From assembly GCF_003333325.1 (NCBI RefSeq), contig NZ_QOLC01000080.1:16156-80155 (forward strand): 64,000 bases of DNA. Reading direction: 5' to 3'. The notes below the pieces were generated by a model that saw only the letters and a program-made list of their open reading frames with translations, had not been told where the DNA came from and searched no databases. The translations under genes were made by a program, and so were the position numbers. Position 1 is the stretch's first letter. Every line of letters starts with the position of its first letter. The stretch is from Candidatus Ulvibacter alkanivorans (GTDB lineage: Bacteria > Bacteroidota > Bacteroidia > Flavobacteriales > Flavobacteriaceae). Positions 41,888-52,659 of the stretch are shown piece after piece.

Positions 41888-42382
41888 ATGAAAAACTTTG
41901 ATTGGACTCAATTTAGCAGAAAGATTGCGGTACAGACAGAACCACAAACGCTATACAACGCCTGGGCCATACCAAGCGAGATCGAAAAATGGTTCTTAAG
42001 TGATGCCCAATATTACGATGCATCCCGAAACCAAAAGTCAAAAGCAACTGCGATTGAAGCTGGAGATACGTATGAGTGGCAATGGCATCTATGGAATGTC
42101 ACGGAAAAAGGAACAATCACGAAAGCCAATGGAAGTGATCATATTCAATTTACATTTGCGGGGAATTGCCATGTAGATGTTTCTATAGCGCCGTATGACA
42201 AAGGAAGCATTGTAACCTTATCGCAAACTAATATTCCAACCGATGAAAAATCAAAGCAAAATATTCGACTTGGCTGTGATCGCGGCTGGTCCTTTTACTT
42301 GGTCAATTTAAAATCGGTTTATGAGGGTGGACTGGATCTGCGAAATAAGGACGCCGATCTCCAACCAATGCTCAATAATTAG
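41888..42382 (+). CDS. SRPBCC (AHSA1/START-like) domain protein
   Basis: The 164-residue cytoplasmic protein has the hydrophobic-cavity SRPBCC fold: RKIAVQTEPQTLYNAWAIPS near residue 10, IEKWFLSDAQ, and the C-terminal helix RGWSFYLVNLKSVYEGGLDL near residue 136. AHSA1-like members bind hydrophobic ligands or Hsp90, but no ligand can be predicted. It is isolated, with terminators on both sides and its own promoter. Confidence 0.88.
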   Translation: MKNFDWTQFSRKIAVQTEPQTLYNAWAIPSEIEKWFLSDAQYYDASRNQKSKATAIEAGDTYEWQWHLWNVTEKGTITKANGSDHIQFTFAGNCHVDVSIAPYDKGSIVTLSQTNIPTDEKSKQNIRLGCDRGWSFYLVNLKSVYEGGLDLRNKDADLQPMLNN

Positions 42383-42389
42383 AAATAAA

Positions 42390-42414
42390 AAAGGCCGCCA
42401 GAAAGGCAGCCTTT
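42390..42414. terminator. terminator after the SRPBCC gene
   Basis: AAAGGC-c-GCC (42390-42399) pairs with GGC-a-GCCTTT (42405-42414) with one C/A mismatch. The flanking run of A at 42387-42392 gives a T-run on the minus strand, so it may act in both directions. Confidence 0.6.
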
Positions 42415-42419
42415 GTATC

Positions 42420-42443
42420 ACGAATAAACCTCACTTTATTCGT
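42420..42443. repeat. perfect 9-bp hairpin in the gap before the flavin oxidoreductase
   Basis: ACGAATAAA (42420-42428) and TTTATTCGT (42435-42443) flank a 6-base loop. It follows directly on the terminator. The remaining sequence to 42574 shows no gene; part of the arm (ACGAATAA) recurs near 42536. Confidence 0.5.
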
Positions 42444-42574
42444 AAATCAATAATTATGTATACTAATCTCTAAATCAACATAACACTAGCATATACGCTA
42501 ATAATGAGATCATGGTTTTTTAGATTATTGCTTTAACGAATAATTAACACGAACCGGAACAATAAACGATCCAA

Positions 42575-43516
42575 TTACAACCTAGCCATTTGTTTCTTAG
42601 CATCTTCAAATTCGCCAACCATATCCTTTACGATTTCTGCAGCCGGTTTTATATTGTGGATCAATCCGGCAATTTGACCAATCTCAAGTTCGCCCTCATC
42701 AAGGTCTCCTTCGAACATTCCTTTTTTTGCCCGTGCTCGGCCAAGTAATTTAATAAGATCTTCCTTGGTAGGATTCTTTGTATAGAGGTCCATGACATCT
42801 TCAAAGAATTTATTTTTCAGCATTCGTACCGGTGCAAGTTCTTTTAGCGTAAGTAAGGTATCCCCTTCTTTCGCTTCTACCACCATCTTTTTGAATTTTC
42901 GATGGGAAGAAGATTCTTCCGAAGCAACAAAACGACTGCCCACCTGTACCCCATCGGCACCAAGTATCATGGCAGCTAACATTCCTTTACCGGTTGCGAT
43001 ACCACCTGCCGCAATAAGCGGAATTGAAATTTGTTCTTTAACCATGGGTATAAGTGTGAAGGTCGTAGTCTCTTCACGACCGTTATGCCCTCCAGCTTCA
43101 AAACCCTCAGCAACTACAGCATCGACTCCGGCTTCTTCAGCTTTTAAAGCGAATTTCACACTACTTACCACATGCACGACAGTAATATCATGCTCTTTTA
43201 ATTTTGCGGTGTAGGTTTTCGGATTTCCGGCAGATGTGAAGACGATCTTTACACCTTCCTCAATAATTATATCGATAATAGTATCGATATCTGGATATAA
43301 CATTGGGACGTTGACACCAAACGGCTTAGTGGTCGCCTTTTTACATTTCACAATGTGCTCTCGTAGCACTTCGGGATACATAGAACCGGCCCCTAAAAGA
43401 CCCAATCCGCCGGCATTACTTACCGCACTTGCCAATCGCCAACCACTATTCCAGATCATTCCCGCTTGAATTAACGGGTATTGTATATTAAAAAGTTCGG
43501 TGATTTTGTTTTGCAC
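42575..43516 (-). CDS. NAD(P)H-dependent flavin oxidoreductase / nitronate monooxygenase family
   Basis: The 313-residue TIM-barrel FMN enzyme starts MQNKITELFNIQYPLIQAGM. It has AVVAEGFEAGGHNG near residue 135 (the catalytic His region), PLIAAGGIATGKGM near residue 169 and ADGVQVGSRFVAS near residue 190 that bind the FMN phosphate. Family members include nitronate monooxygenases and enoyl-ACP reductase FabK; the length and motifs fit 2-nitropropane dioxygenase-like proteins. It starts with GTG overlapping the subtilase stop (TAGTG), so it is translationally coupled to it. Confidence 0.9.
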   Translation of the reverse strand: MQNKITELFNIQYPLIQAGMIWNSGWRLASAVSNAGGLGLLGAGSMYPEVLREHIVKCKKATTKPFGVNVPMLYPDIDTIIDIIIEEGVKIVFTSAGNPKTYTAKLKEHDITVVHVVSSVKFALKAEEAGVDAVVAEGFEAGGHNGREETTTFTLIPMVKEQISIPLIAAGGIATGKGMLAAMILGADGVQVGSRFVASEESSSHRKFKKMVVEAKEGDTLLTLKELAPVRMLKNKFFEDVMDLYTKNPTKEDLIKLLGRARAKKGMFEGDLDEGELEIGQIAGLIHNIKPAAEIVKDMVGEFEDAKKQMARL

Positions 43517-45132
43517 TAGTACTCTTTTATTAGTTTATAACTTGTAGTTTGATTGTTAGATCGAATATTCGCGATATAGACTCCTGTACTTAATTCCGAA
43601 ACGTTTATCGTATTTTTCACGTTTGTAATAGCCTTGCGCACTAACAGCTCACCTAACACATTGTATAACGTAAACACAGCTTCTTCCGCTCCTTGCGGAA
43701 AAGAAACATTGATTTTATCTTTTATCGGATTTGGATAGATCGCGAATTGTTGCGCTTTTAGTTGTTCCTCCACTCCAAGTAAGGTCAAAGCATTGTAAGC
43801 CGCTTCAAAATTAGGGATTCCATAGCCCATTTGGTCGGTTGGATTTTCAAATAAATGAGCAGATTCACGAATAATCTGCATTAATTGATAGTTGGGTGTT
43901 TCCGGTCTCGATTGCCATAAACTGGCAACAGCTCCGGCCATTATGGGAGAACTAAAAGAAGTACCGTTGGCCGACGTTACATTTCCGTTTTGGTCTACTA
44001 CGGCTGCACCTAGGCCTTGCGCCATTACATCAGGTTTTACTCGTCCGTCTACGGTGGGACCAATAGAACTAAAAAAAGCATAATCTTCTTGCGAATCTAC
44101 TGCACCTATGGTTAAGATGCCCGGCGCATCACCCGGAGTTCCTGCAAATACAAAACTGTTATCTCCATCATTTCCTGCCGAAGTAACCAACAACATTCCC
44201 TTATCGAAAGCGTGGTTCGCTCCTCTTGCAGCAATGGTCGTTTGCCCGTCCAGATCGCTATAACTATGTGTGTAATCTTCATCATCGTAATCTTGATATC
44301 CTAAGGAAGTGTTTACCACATCCACTCCAAGACTGTCCGATCGTTCTAACGCTTCTACCCACCAAGCTTCTTCTACGGGATTTTCGCTGGGAGCAAATTC
44401 GGTCCTAAATAAATAGTAGGATGCTTCAGGTGCCGTTCCAACAAAACTTCCGTTTAACAAACCGGCCGCATTGCTTAAAGTTAGACTTCCATGCGAGCCC
44501 GTTCCATCGACATCGATTTGTCTTTCGGCGAAATCGTACGTACCTAAGAGACGTCCTTCAGAAATCATTTCAGAAAAAGCAGGGTTCGTATCAATATTAG
44601 GAAATCCACTATCCATAAAAGCGACTACCATGTCTTCTCCCGTAAAATCGAGTTCATGTAAAAAATCCACAGCGATCATTTCAGTTTGATTGGTCGCATC
44701 TCCATAATTGTAATCGATACGAGACTCTTGCTCAAATTTGCTGGTGGTTGTTTGCGCAGGAGCTGAAAAATTTAAACTCTTATCGAGAAACTCTACACCG
44801 GTCACAAAGGTAAGATTCGTTAGATCTTGAATATTAGATAGTGAACCCCGTACATACGCAGCGTTCATCCATTTTGACTTGGCATGAACGGTTATGCCCG
44901 CAGTATTCTTTAACTGTGTTATATAACTTTCGGTTACCGGCACGTCACGTTCATCGATAGGTACATTATGAAGTTGTTTTCGATCGATCGCCTCTTGCGT
45001 TAGTATGGTTATTGGATTAGCAATAGAAGCATCTACGTTCTCCTTATCGGTAAAAAACACCAGTGCGTCTTCTTGGGCGTATCCACCGATAGAGACCAAA
45101 AAGAGTAGTATTATAATTAAGTTCTTTTTCAT
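43516..45132 (-). CDS. secreted S8 family serine peptidase with T9SS type A sorting domain
   Basis: The 538-residue exported subtilase has a signal peptide (residues 1-19, ending GGYAQ) and a propeptide region to about residue 130. The catalytic triad is Asp174 (AFMDSGFP), His214 (GSHGS) and Ser392 (NGTSFSSP), with the oxyanion Asn in SAGND near residue 321. The last 85 residues form the type A sorting domain (IYPNPIKDKINV ... TSYKLIKEY). It is transcribed between mnmA (9 bases upstream) and the flavin oxidoreductase, an odd mix of secreted and cytoplasmic functions. Confidence 0.95.
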   Translation of the reverse strand: MKKNLIIILLFLVSIGGYAQEDALVFFTDKENVDASIANPITILTQEAIDRKQLHNVPIDERDVPVTESYITQLKNTAGITVHAKSKWMNAAYVRGSLSNIQDLTNLTFVTGVEFLDKSLNFSAPAQTTTSKFEQESRIDYNYGDATNQTEMIAVDFLHELDFTGEDMVVAFMDSGFPNIDTNPAFSEMISEGRLLGTYDFAERQIDVDGTGSHGSLTLSNAAGLLNGSFVGTAPEASYYLFRTEFAPSENPVEEAWWVEALERSDSLGVDVVNTSLGYQDYDDEDYTHSYSDLDGQTTIAARGANHAFDKGMLLVTSAGNDGDNSFVFAGTPGDAPGILTIGAVDSQEDYAFFSSIGPTVDGRVKPDVMAQGLGAAVVDQNGNVTSANGTSFSSPIMAGAVASLWQSRPETPNYQLMQIIRESAHLFENPTDQMGYGIPNFEAAYNALTLLGVEEQLKAQQFAIYPNPIKDKINVSFPQGAEEAVFTLYNVLGELLVRKAITNVKNTINVSELSTGVYIANIRSNNQTTSYKLIKEY

Positions 45133-45141
45133 TGTATTTTT

Positions 45142-46329
45142 TTAAGCAATTACACCGCTTCCAATTAGTTCTTCACCAAGATACCAAGCCACGAATTGAC
45201 CTTCGGTGATCGCTGATTGCGGATTCACAAATATAACATAAAGTCCATTAGCAGTTTGATGCAAGGTTGCGTCCTCTAAGGGTTGTCGGTATCGAATTCG
45301 AGCCTTTACTTCCATAGTTTCTCCTTCACTCAATCGTAGGTCCTCCCGAACCCAATGCGTTTCTTCCTGTGTTACATAAAGACCGCGTCTATACAATCCC
45401 GGGTGATCTTTTCCTTGTCCGGTGTAAATCACATTAGAGTCAACATCGGTTTCTATAACGAACAAAGGTTCTTTGGTCCCACCTACGGCTAAACCCTTGC
45501 GTTGTCCTTTTGTAAAATAATGGGCTCCTTGGTGTTTTCCCACTATCTTGCCATCGGTTGTGGAGTAGCTTGGTTTTTGGGAGAGATAGCTTAGTTTTTC
45601 TTCTTCGGAAGCAAACTCGGGCGATTCATTAGTGTAGGTAGCAAGATTGGCCGGAACTTCTACTATAACTCCTTCTTTTGGCGCTAACTGCTGCTGAAGG
45701 AATTCGGGCAGTCGTACCTTTCCGATAAAACACAACCCTTGCGAGTCCCTTTTCTCTGCTGTAATTAGCCCTTGTTCTGAAGCAATTTTACGCACTTCGG
45801 GTTTTAATAACTCACCAACCGGAAAAAGGGTCTTCGCCAATTGCTCCTGTGACAACTGACATAAAAAATAAGATTGATCTTTATTTGGGTCCTTTCCGGA
45901 AAGTAGTCGATACGTAGTTGTGCCGTTGTCTTTCAATTCATCCTTACGACAATAATGACCCGTAGCCACATAATCGGCTCCCAATTCGAGTGCAATTTTC
46001 ATAAACACATCGAATTTTATCTCACGATTACAAAGCACATCAGGATTAGGTGTTCTTCCCATTTCATATTCGTGGAACATATAATCAACGATCTTTTCCT
46101 TGTATTGTTCACTAAGGTCGACTGTTTGAAAAGGGATGCCTAGTTTTTGAGCGACCAACATAGCGTCATTACTATCTTCTAACCAAGGGCATTCATCAGA
46201 AATAGTAACCGAATCGTCGTGCCAATTTTTCATAAACAGGCCAATAACATCGTATCCCTGCTCTTTCAGAAGATAGGCTGCAACACTGGAGTCCACTCCG
46301 CCGCTAAGTCCGACAACTACACGTTTCAT
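45142..46329 (-). CDS. mnmA: tRNA 2-thiouridine(34) synthase MnmA
   Basis: MnmA thiolates U34 of tRNA-Lys, -Glu and -Gln using sulfur relayed from a cysteine desulfurase. The 395-residue protein begins with the PP-loop [16 protein letters not shown]. The first catalytic Cys is in [12 protein letters not shown] near residue 101 and the second in GLCFIGKVR near residue 205. Bacteroidota members are longer than E. coli MnmA (about 370) owing to an insert near residue 215-250. It heads a unit with the T9SS subtilase and an FMN oxidoreductase and has an exact -7 box upstream. Confidence 0.96.
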   Translation of the reverse strand: MKRVVVGLSGGVDSSVAAYLLKEQGYDVIGLFMKNWHDDSVTISDECPWLEDSNDAMLVAQKLGIPFQTVDLSEQYKEKIVDYMFHEYEMGRTPNPDVLCNREIKFDVFMKIALELGADYVATGHYCRKDELKDNGTTTYRLLSGKDPNKDQSYFLCQLSQEQLAKTLFPVGELLKPEVRKIASEQGLITAEKRDSQGLCFIGKVRLPEFLQQQLAPKEGVIVEVPANLATYTNESPEFASEEEKLSYLSQKPSYSTTDGKIVGKHQGAHYFTKGQRKGLAVGGTKEPLFVIETDVDSNVIYTGQGKDHPGLYRRGLYVTQEETHWVREDLRLSEGETMEVKARIRYRQPLEDATLHQTANGLYVIFVNPQSAITEGQFVAWYLGEELIGSGVIA

Positions 46330-46348
46330 CTTTTAATAATTCAGATTG

Positions 46349-46356
46349 CAAATTTA
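46349..46356 (-). promoter_or_regulatory. -7 box of mnmA
   Basis: The minus strand reads TAAATTTG, an exact match, 19 bases before the ATG. Confidence 0.5.
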
Positions 46357-46409
46357 CAATAAATTAGAGAGTATTTGAGGTGGGGCACAACCCGTCTTCG
46401 ATGCTAAAC

Positions 46410-47105
46410 TTATTGTCTTGAAGGGTTGGGTTTGGGATATGTTTCCTCCACTTCGATCTTTCCATTTTTATAATACTGCCATAGCCCATCTTTCTTACCA
46501 TTTTTATACTGACCTTTAATGGTAACATTTCCGAAGGCATCAAAATATACAGCCGGACCGTGAAGCTGACCGTCCTTATACAGCAACTTTTTTAACAATA
46601 CACCGTCTGGTGCGTAGAATAAGTTTTCACCGTGTCGTTCTCCTTTTGCGTAGGTCACCGTTTCGGTGATCGTACCGTTTGGATAATATACCGTGCTTAC
46701 ACCGTCTAATTTTCCATCGACATAGTGTTGACGTTCCATCACTTGATCTGACTTCTCGTGGTAATAGACCCATTCCCCTATTCGCGCCTTTCCGTTCATG
46801 TGTCCTTCACTTACTAATTTCCCTTTGATGGTATAATACGAAACTTTGGCAATGGGATTATCTCGGTTAAACTCTTTAATGACCGTAGGTTGATCTTTGC
46901 ACTCCTCACAGTAAAACTTAAATACCCCAACTTCTTTGCCATGTTCAAACTGTCCTTGATAGCGTAGTTGCTGAGAGGACGGGTAGGTCTTTTTCCAAAT
47001 ACCATGACGCTTCCCCTCAGCATCTGTTTGATTAATAGCTTCTTGTGCCTGAACAGAAGCTAACGTGAAGAATATTCCGAAGAAAATAAAAAGACGATCG
47101 CTCAT
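46410..47105 (-). CDS. MORN-repeat (YwqK-like) exported protein
   Basis: The 231-residue protein has a signal peptide (residues 1-20, ending VQAQ) and about seven MORN/YwqK-type beta-hairpin repeats of roughly 23 residues (G-x-x-x-Y-x-x-x-G-x), such as GQFEHGKEVGVFKFY, HYVDGKLDGVSTVYYPNG and GQYKNGKKDGLWQYYKNG. Databases call such proteins toxin-antitoxin system YwqK family antitoxin, but there is no partner toxin here and the protein is exported. A surface or periplasmic binding role is more likely. It follows yidC by 102 bases. Confidence 0.86.
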   Translation of the reverse strand: MSDRLFIFFGIFFTLASVQAQEAINQTDAEGKRHGIWKKTYPSSQQLRYQGQFEHGKEVGVFKFYCEECKDQPTVIKEFNRDNPIAKVSYYTIKGKLVSEGHMNGKARIGEWVYYHEKSDQVMERQHYVDGKLDGVSTVYYPNGTITETVTYAKGERHGENLFYAPDGVLLKKLLYKDGQLHGPAVYFDAFGNVTIKGQYKNGKKDGLWQYYKNGKIEVEETYPKPNPSRQ

Positions 47106-47155
47106 AAGTATCTTTTAAGTTGATAACGATTAAAAAAGCATAGTATTAACCTGGC

Positions 47156-47182
47156 TGTGGATATTTCAAAAAATATACCACA
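47156..47182. repeat. hairpin downstream of yidC
   Basis: TGTGGATATTT (47156-47166) pairs with AAATAT-a-CCACA (47171-47182) with one bulged A. It is 26 bases beyond the yidC stop, without a T-tract, so more likely an RNA-stabilising stem than a terminator. Confidence 0.4.
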
Positions 47183-47207
47183 AGTAAGTAATCGAATCTA
47201 CGAGCTA

Positions 47208-49097
47208 TTATTTCTTAGCTGCTTTCTTCTGTTGTTCTGCTTGCTCCATCATTTCTGCCATCTTTCGCTGAAAACGATTTTGCTTTTTAGGCTTTTTCTT
47301 GTTCTCTTGGATCTTGGCACGTATCTTTTCTTCATCTAAAATGAAGTTCTTGATCACCAACATAATACCAATGGTAATTAAGTTGGAAGTAAGATAGTAT
47401 AATGACAATCCACTTGCGTAATTATTAAAGAACACCAACATAAACAGCGGAGACAAGTACATTAGGAATTTCATATTAGGCATTCCGGGTTGTTGTGCTG
47501 CCTGCATGCTTTGCCCCATGGTCATCATCATATAAATAAAGATGGCTATCGATGCCAGGATGGGGAACAAACTCACGTGGTCACCATAAAATGGGATATG
47601 GAATGGTAATTCTGCTATCGTATCATAACTCGAAAGGTCATCGGCCCATAAAAAGCTTTTTTGGCGCAGATCGAAAGCGGTTGGGAAAAAGGTAAACAAT
47701 GCATAGAACACCGGGATCTGTAACAGTGCAGGTAAACACCCTTTTAACGGGCTGGCTCCTGCTACATTTTGAAGTTTCATCGTTTCCTGCTGAATCTTCA
47801 TTTTGTTATCCTTGTACTTTTCACGTATCGCATCTAACTCGGGACGCAGCACTTTCATCTTGGCTTGCGACAGGTACTGTTTGTATTGTACCGGCGACAA
47901 TGCTAATTTGATCAAGATAGTAAGTACGATTATTGCAATTCCTGCAGGTAAGAACCCACTTAAAAAGCCAAACAATGGTATAATGATATATTTATTGATC
48001 GTACCAAAAATACCCCAGCCCAATGGCATAGCCTCATCTAAGTTTCGATCGTAGTCTTTAAATATCTGATAATCGGTGGGACCATAATACATATTCATAT
48101 CGTATGCCAACGAACCGCCTTTGGGTTCTAACAACATCTTTGCACCGTACTGTTTTGTAAATACAGTATCTATTTCTTCGTCTTCCACCAAGTCACGAGA
48201 CGTTAACGTAACTTCTTTAAACGGCGTATCGGTGAGAAGCATAGAGCTAAAGAAATGTTGACGAAAGTTCATCCATGTTACGTCTGTTTCTATCTCAGAA
48301 TCTTCGCCGGTGGGTGATAATTTTGAATGATCGCCATCTTCATATTCGTAGGTAAGTCTCGAATAGCGATTCTCGTAGGTGATACTTTTTGCATGTCGAT
48401 ACCCTTTTAAACGCCAATCCAAGTACATGGGTTGGGAAGTGTTCACCACATTTTCTAATCCTTGTGATTTTATACTGAAACCAAGCATATAATCGCTTGG
48501 TGACAGCTCATACCTATATTCAATATAAGCGGTTTCTGAAGTTTTAAGTCGCATGGTCAACACGCTGTTCTCACCATTTTTTGAAAGCGACGGTTCGAAA
48601 TATAAATCTTCAGAATTCAACATACGATTTTCTGAAGTAAACTGTAAGTTTAGTGAGCTGTTGCCATCCTTAATGAGGTAGACCGGAATTGAATCGTAGG
48701 TACTATGGTTCTTAAGACGGGCTTCGGTAATATAGCCTCCTTTATTACTAACCGTAAGCGATAACACGTCATTTTCGATGACCGTAGTCGCATCGGTAGC
48801 AGAAGGTAACGTCCCCGAATAGGCAAAAGATCCCAACCTGTTCTTAAGTTGCTCGAGCGCAAGAGAATCTTGTGTGTTTGCTGCTGAAAGATCTTCGGTG
48901 GCTTCAGTAAGTGTGACATCTGTTTCAGCATTTTGCTGGTCTTCAACCTCTTTTTCCTTTGCTGCTGCTTCTGTTCTAGCTTTTTCGGCTTGTATCTCTT
49001 CTTCCGAAGGGCCGTTCATATACAACATCCAAACGAGGATACCACCTATTAAGATAAAACCAATAAGGGAATTAACATCAAATTTCTTTTCTTCCAT
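47208..49097 (-). CDS. yidC: membrane protein insertase YidC
   Basis: YidC inserts and folds inner-membrane proteins alone or with SecYEG. The 629-residue protein has an N-terminal transmembrane anchor (residues 9-25) and a charged linker. A large periplasmic beta-sandwich spans about residues 90-350, followed by the conserved five-helix core from about residue 370, with LSPVQYKQYLSQAKMKVLRP near residue 395 and ASPLKGCLPALLQIPVFYALF near residue 440. A basic Lys-rich tail follows. It is 116 bases downstream of pyrG on the same strand. Confidence 0.96.
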   Translation of the reverse strand: MEEKKFDVNSLIGFILIGGILVWMLYMNGPSEEEIQAEKARTEAAAKEKEVEDQQNAETDVTLTEATEDLSAANTQDSLALEQLKNRLGSFAYSGTLPSATDATTVIENDVLSLTVSNKGGYITEARLKNHSTYDSIPVYLIKDGNSSLNLQFTSENRMLNSEDLYFEPSLSKNGENSVLTMRLKTSETAYIEYRYELSPSDYMLGFSIKSQGLENVVNTSQPMYLDWRLKGYRHAKSITYENRYSRLTYEYEDGDHSKLSPTGEDSEIETDVTWMNFRQHFFSSMLLTDTPFKEVTLTSRDLVEDEEIDTVFTKQYGAKMLLEPKGGSLAYDMNMYYGPTDYQIFKDYDRNLDEAMPLGWGIFGTINKYIIIPLFGFLSGFLPAGIAIIVLTILIKLALSPVQYKQYLSQAKMKVLRPELDAIREKYKDNKMKIQQETMKLQNVAGASPLKGCLPALLQIPVFYALFTFFPTAFDLRQKSFLWADDLSSYDTIAELPFHIPFYGDHVSLFPILASIAIFIYMMMTMGQSMQAAQQPGMPNMKFLMYLSPLFMLVFFNNYASGLSLYYLTSNLITIGIMLVIKNFILDEEKIRAKIQENKKKPKKQNRFQRKMAEMMEQAEQQKKAAKK

Positions 49098-49213
49098 ATG
49101 TCTTGCTGTGCTTCCGAAGCATTTTCCGAAGCGATTATTATTAGTATTTTATTTTGGCGTTACGCTGGACAAAGCAACAACCTCGCCCCAACCCGCTAAT
49201 GCGTCAAATTGTC

Positions 49214-50938
<1,725 letters not shown>

Positions 50939-51310
50939 TTAGCGCCTGGATGCGAGCTGTTGTTCTGTATTCTTTTTAATATAAGCGCGCAACATACAAC
51001 ACCCTAAAAACATATGCGCTCCAATATAACCTCCCCCGCCAAAGATCAGTAAAAGCACCTGTGGATCGTATGCCTTTACCTTTATAATATCTGAGTAGAG
51101 TGCCAAGAACAAATAGCAACTTAACACAATGATGATAGATGCAATGATAATACCTGAGACAATTTTTTGAAAAATAAGTTGTCCTACAAACGCTAAGACC
51201 AAAACGATCGCCACCGGATTCCAAATCGTTGTTGTACGCCAGTAATACAATACCAACAACAGCAACACCCATTCGTGCCAATGATTTTTAAGATGCAACA
51301 TAAGCTTCAT
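50939..51310 (-). CDS. small membrane protein of unknown function
   Basis: The 123-residue protein has about four hydrophobic segments (residues 14-26, 30-48, 50-72, 84-108) and short charged ends. It contains a G-G-G-G-Y-I-G-A-H-M turn near residue 90. I do not recognise a family. It is expressed on the minus strand between the DUF3820 gene and pyrG, with gaps near 100 bases on both sides. The frame is intact, and hydrophobic periodicity supports a real membrane protein. Confidence 0.7.
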   Translation of the reverse strand: MKLMLHLKNHWHEWVLLLLVLYYWRTTTIWNPVAIVLVLAFVGQLIFQKIVSGIIIASIIIVLSCYLFLALYSDIIKVKAYDPQVLLLIFGGGGYIGAHMFLGCCMLRAYIKKNTEQQLASRR

Positions 51311-51401
51311 ATCGAGTGATTTTAAGTAAGACAGTGGTCTTTTATCAATTATACGGTACTCCTAGCAGATGAAAAAAATCGGATATCGTTGCTTTATGAG
51401 T

Positions 51402-51650
51402 TTAGTGAATTAGTTTGCGTACAAGACCTTCCAAGCCATTGATCTTTATCTCGTACATTTCTTTCATCATGTTTCCTAATTTTCCTTTCGGAAAGCCTTT
51501 TTGTTGAAACCACGTATAATAAGCTTCGGGCAGATCGACAAGATAGCGATCTTGGTATTTTCCGAAAGGCATCTTATAATTGGCCAATTCAATTAAATGG
51601 TTAGGATCGGGTAATTGTGAAGGATTTGTGTTCTTATTTCCAGCGTGCAT
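51402..51650 (-). CDS. DUF3820 family protein
   Basis: The 82-residue cytoplasmic protein has the DUF3820 core MPFGKYQDRYLVDLPEAYY near residue 27 and the W-F-x-x-K-G-F-P-x-G-K-L-G motif near residue 47. The family resembles a small domain also found fused to nucleases, but no catalytic role is known. The ATG at 51650 is chosen because homologues start near there. It overlaps the end of the DUF922 gene by 17 bases, so the two genes are probably translated from one message. Confidence 0.82.
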   Translation of the reverse strand: MHAGNKNTNPSQLPDPNHLIELANYKMPFGKYQDRYLVDLPEAYYTWFQQKGFPKGKLGNMMKEMYEIKINGLEGLVRKLIH

Positions 51651-52170
51651 AAGCTTGAAGTTCGTTGGCAATATACGCGCGCCATTGTAATTCTACTTCC
51701 TTATTTTTCGAATGTTCACTTTCGCGATCGTATTGGTATTGCATTTCTCTTCGCGCCAGTTCGATCTGTTGGTAGAGGGCATCGACTGTTTCTTTATCTG
51801 CGGCGGCGGCATCGAGTTGGGCTAGCTGCTTCCGAAGCATTCGTGCAAACAATTCGGAAATATCAAAATGCGTCTGTTCGTGCTGTAGAATATAGTCGCT
51901 TACCAAGGTAGGACGATACCATGACAACTCCGGGTAAAAATTACTTTGTACGGTATAATCGAATTTGGTTTCACCATTTCGTGTACGATAGGAATAAGAA
52001 AAAGAGATTCCCGAATTGGTACTAGCCACATAGTCGTTGCTTCCTGAGGGCGTTCCTTTGAAATCGTTCCAAGTAAGTTTCTTAGTTTCGCTCCATCTCA
52101 TCTTCACCTTGTGATTTTCCGAAGCAAAAAACGGAAATAGCATCAACAGTATAAGAAGCAAACTTTTCAT
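51634..52170 (-). CDS. DUF922 family exported metalloprotease-like protein
   Basis: The 178-residue protein has a signal peptide (residues 1-17, ending FFAS) and a mature domain with RWSETKKLTWNDFKGTP near residue 26 and the zinc-type motif LQHEQTHFDISELFARML near residue 100 (HExxH). DUF922 proteins are predicted zinc-dependent proteases acting outside the cytoplasm. A helical segment rich in Ala and Gln follows. It overlaps the DUF3820 gene. Confidence 0.83.
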   Translation of the reverse strand: MKSLLLILLMLFPFFASENHKVKMRWSETKKLTWNDFKGTPSGSNDYVASTNSGISFSYSYRTRNGETKFDYTVQSNFYPELSWYRPTLVSDYILQHEQTHFDISELFARMLRKQLAQLDAAAADKETVDALYQQIELARREMQYQYDRESEHSKNKEVELQWRAYIANELQAYARWK

Positions 52171-52254
52171 ACAATGAATAACGTAAGAAATTTAAAATTA
52201 TTTGGAATGCCCGACTTAGCAAATTATTTCAAACTACTTCAACCAAAAGTAGCC

Positions 52255-52659
52255 TTATCCCCAATTAAATGCCACTATTTTTTCAATATCCGGATGTAAA
52301 CTACGGTGTACCGGACACGTATTAGCTGCATTTTCAAGGATCTTTTGATGCTTTGAGCTTATGTTACTTGGCAAGTCCATCTGTATTTCGATCTTGGAAA
52401 TACGTCTAGGGTTTGACGCCATGGTTTTTGTTACGAGTGCTGTCGAACCGTCGAGGGAAACGTCCAGATCACGGGCCTTTATCCCCATAATGGTGAGCAT
52501 ACAATTGGCGAGTCCTGTTGCAACGGTATCGGTTGGAGAGAATGCTTCCCCCTTACCATTATTATCGGTAGGTGCATCGGTAATATAGCTATTGCCCGAG
52601 CTTAAATGTTCGCATCTGGTTCTAAGGTCGCCAAGATAGGTTACTTTCGCGGTACTCAT
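52255..52659 (-). CDS. OsmC family peroxiredoxin-like protein
   Basis: The 134-residue protein has the OsmC fold. The first redox Cys is in GLANCMLTIMGIKA near residue 53 and the second in NTCPVHRSLHPD near residue 115, and the SPTDTVATG stretch precedes the first. OsmC/Ohr enzymes reduce organic hydroperoxides with dithiol partners. The ATG overlaps the LysM gene stop by 4 bases, so it is co-translated at the end of the guaA-LysM-osmC unit. Confidence 0.9.
   Translation of the reverse strand: MSTAKVTYLGDLRTRCEHLSSGNSYITDAPTDNNGKGEAFSPTDTVATGLANCMLTIMGIKARDLDVSLDGSTALVTKTMASNPRRISKIEIQMDLPSNISSKHQKILENAANTCPVHRSLHPDIEKIVAFNWG

Noticed and set aside
42792..43214. 140-codon plus-strand open frame opposite the flavin oxidoreductase
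   Set aside because: Shadow of a conserved TIM-barrel gene; Ser/Pro/Ala-rich with no motif.
46410..47105. Toxin-antitoxin system (YwqK antitoxin)
   Set aside because: The protein is an exported MORN-repeat protein and no toxin gene is adjacent; the name is a database label.
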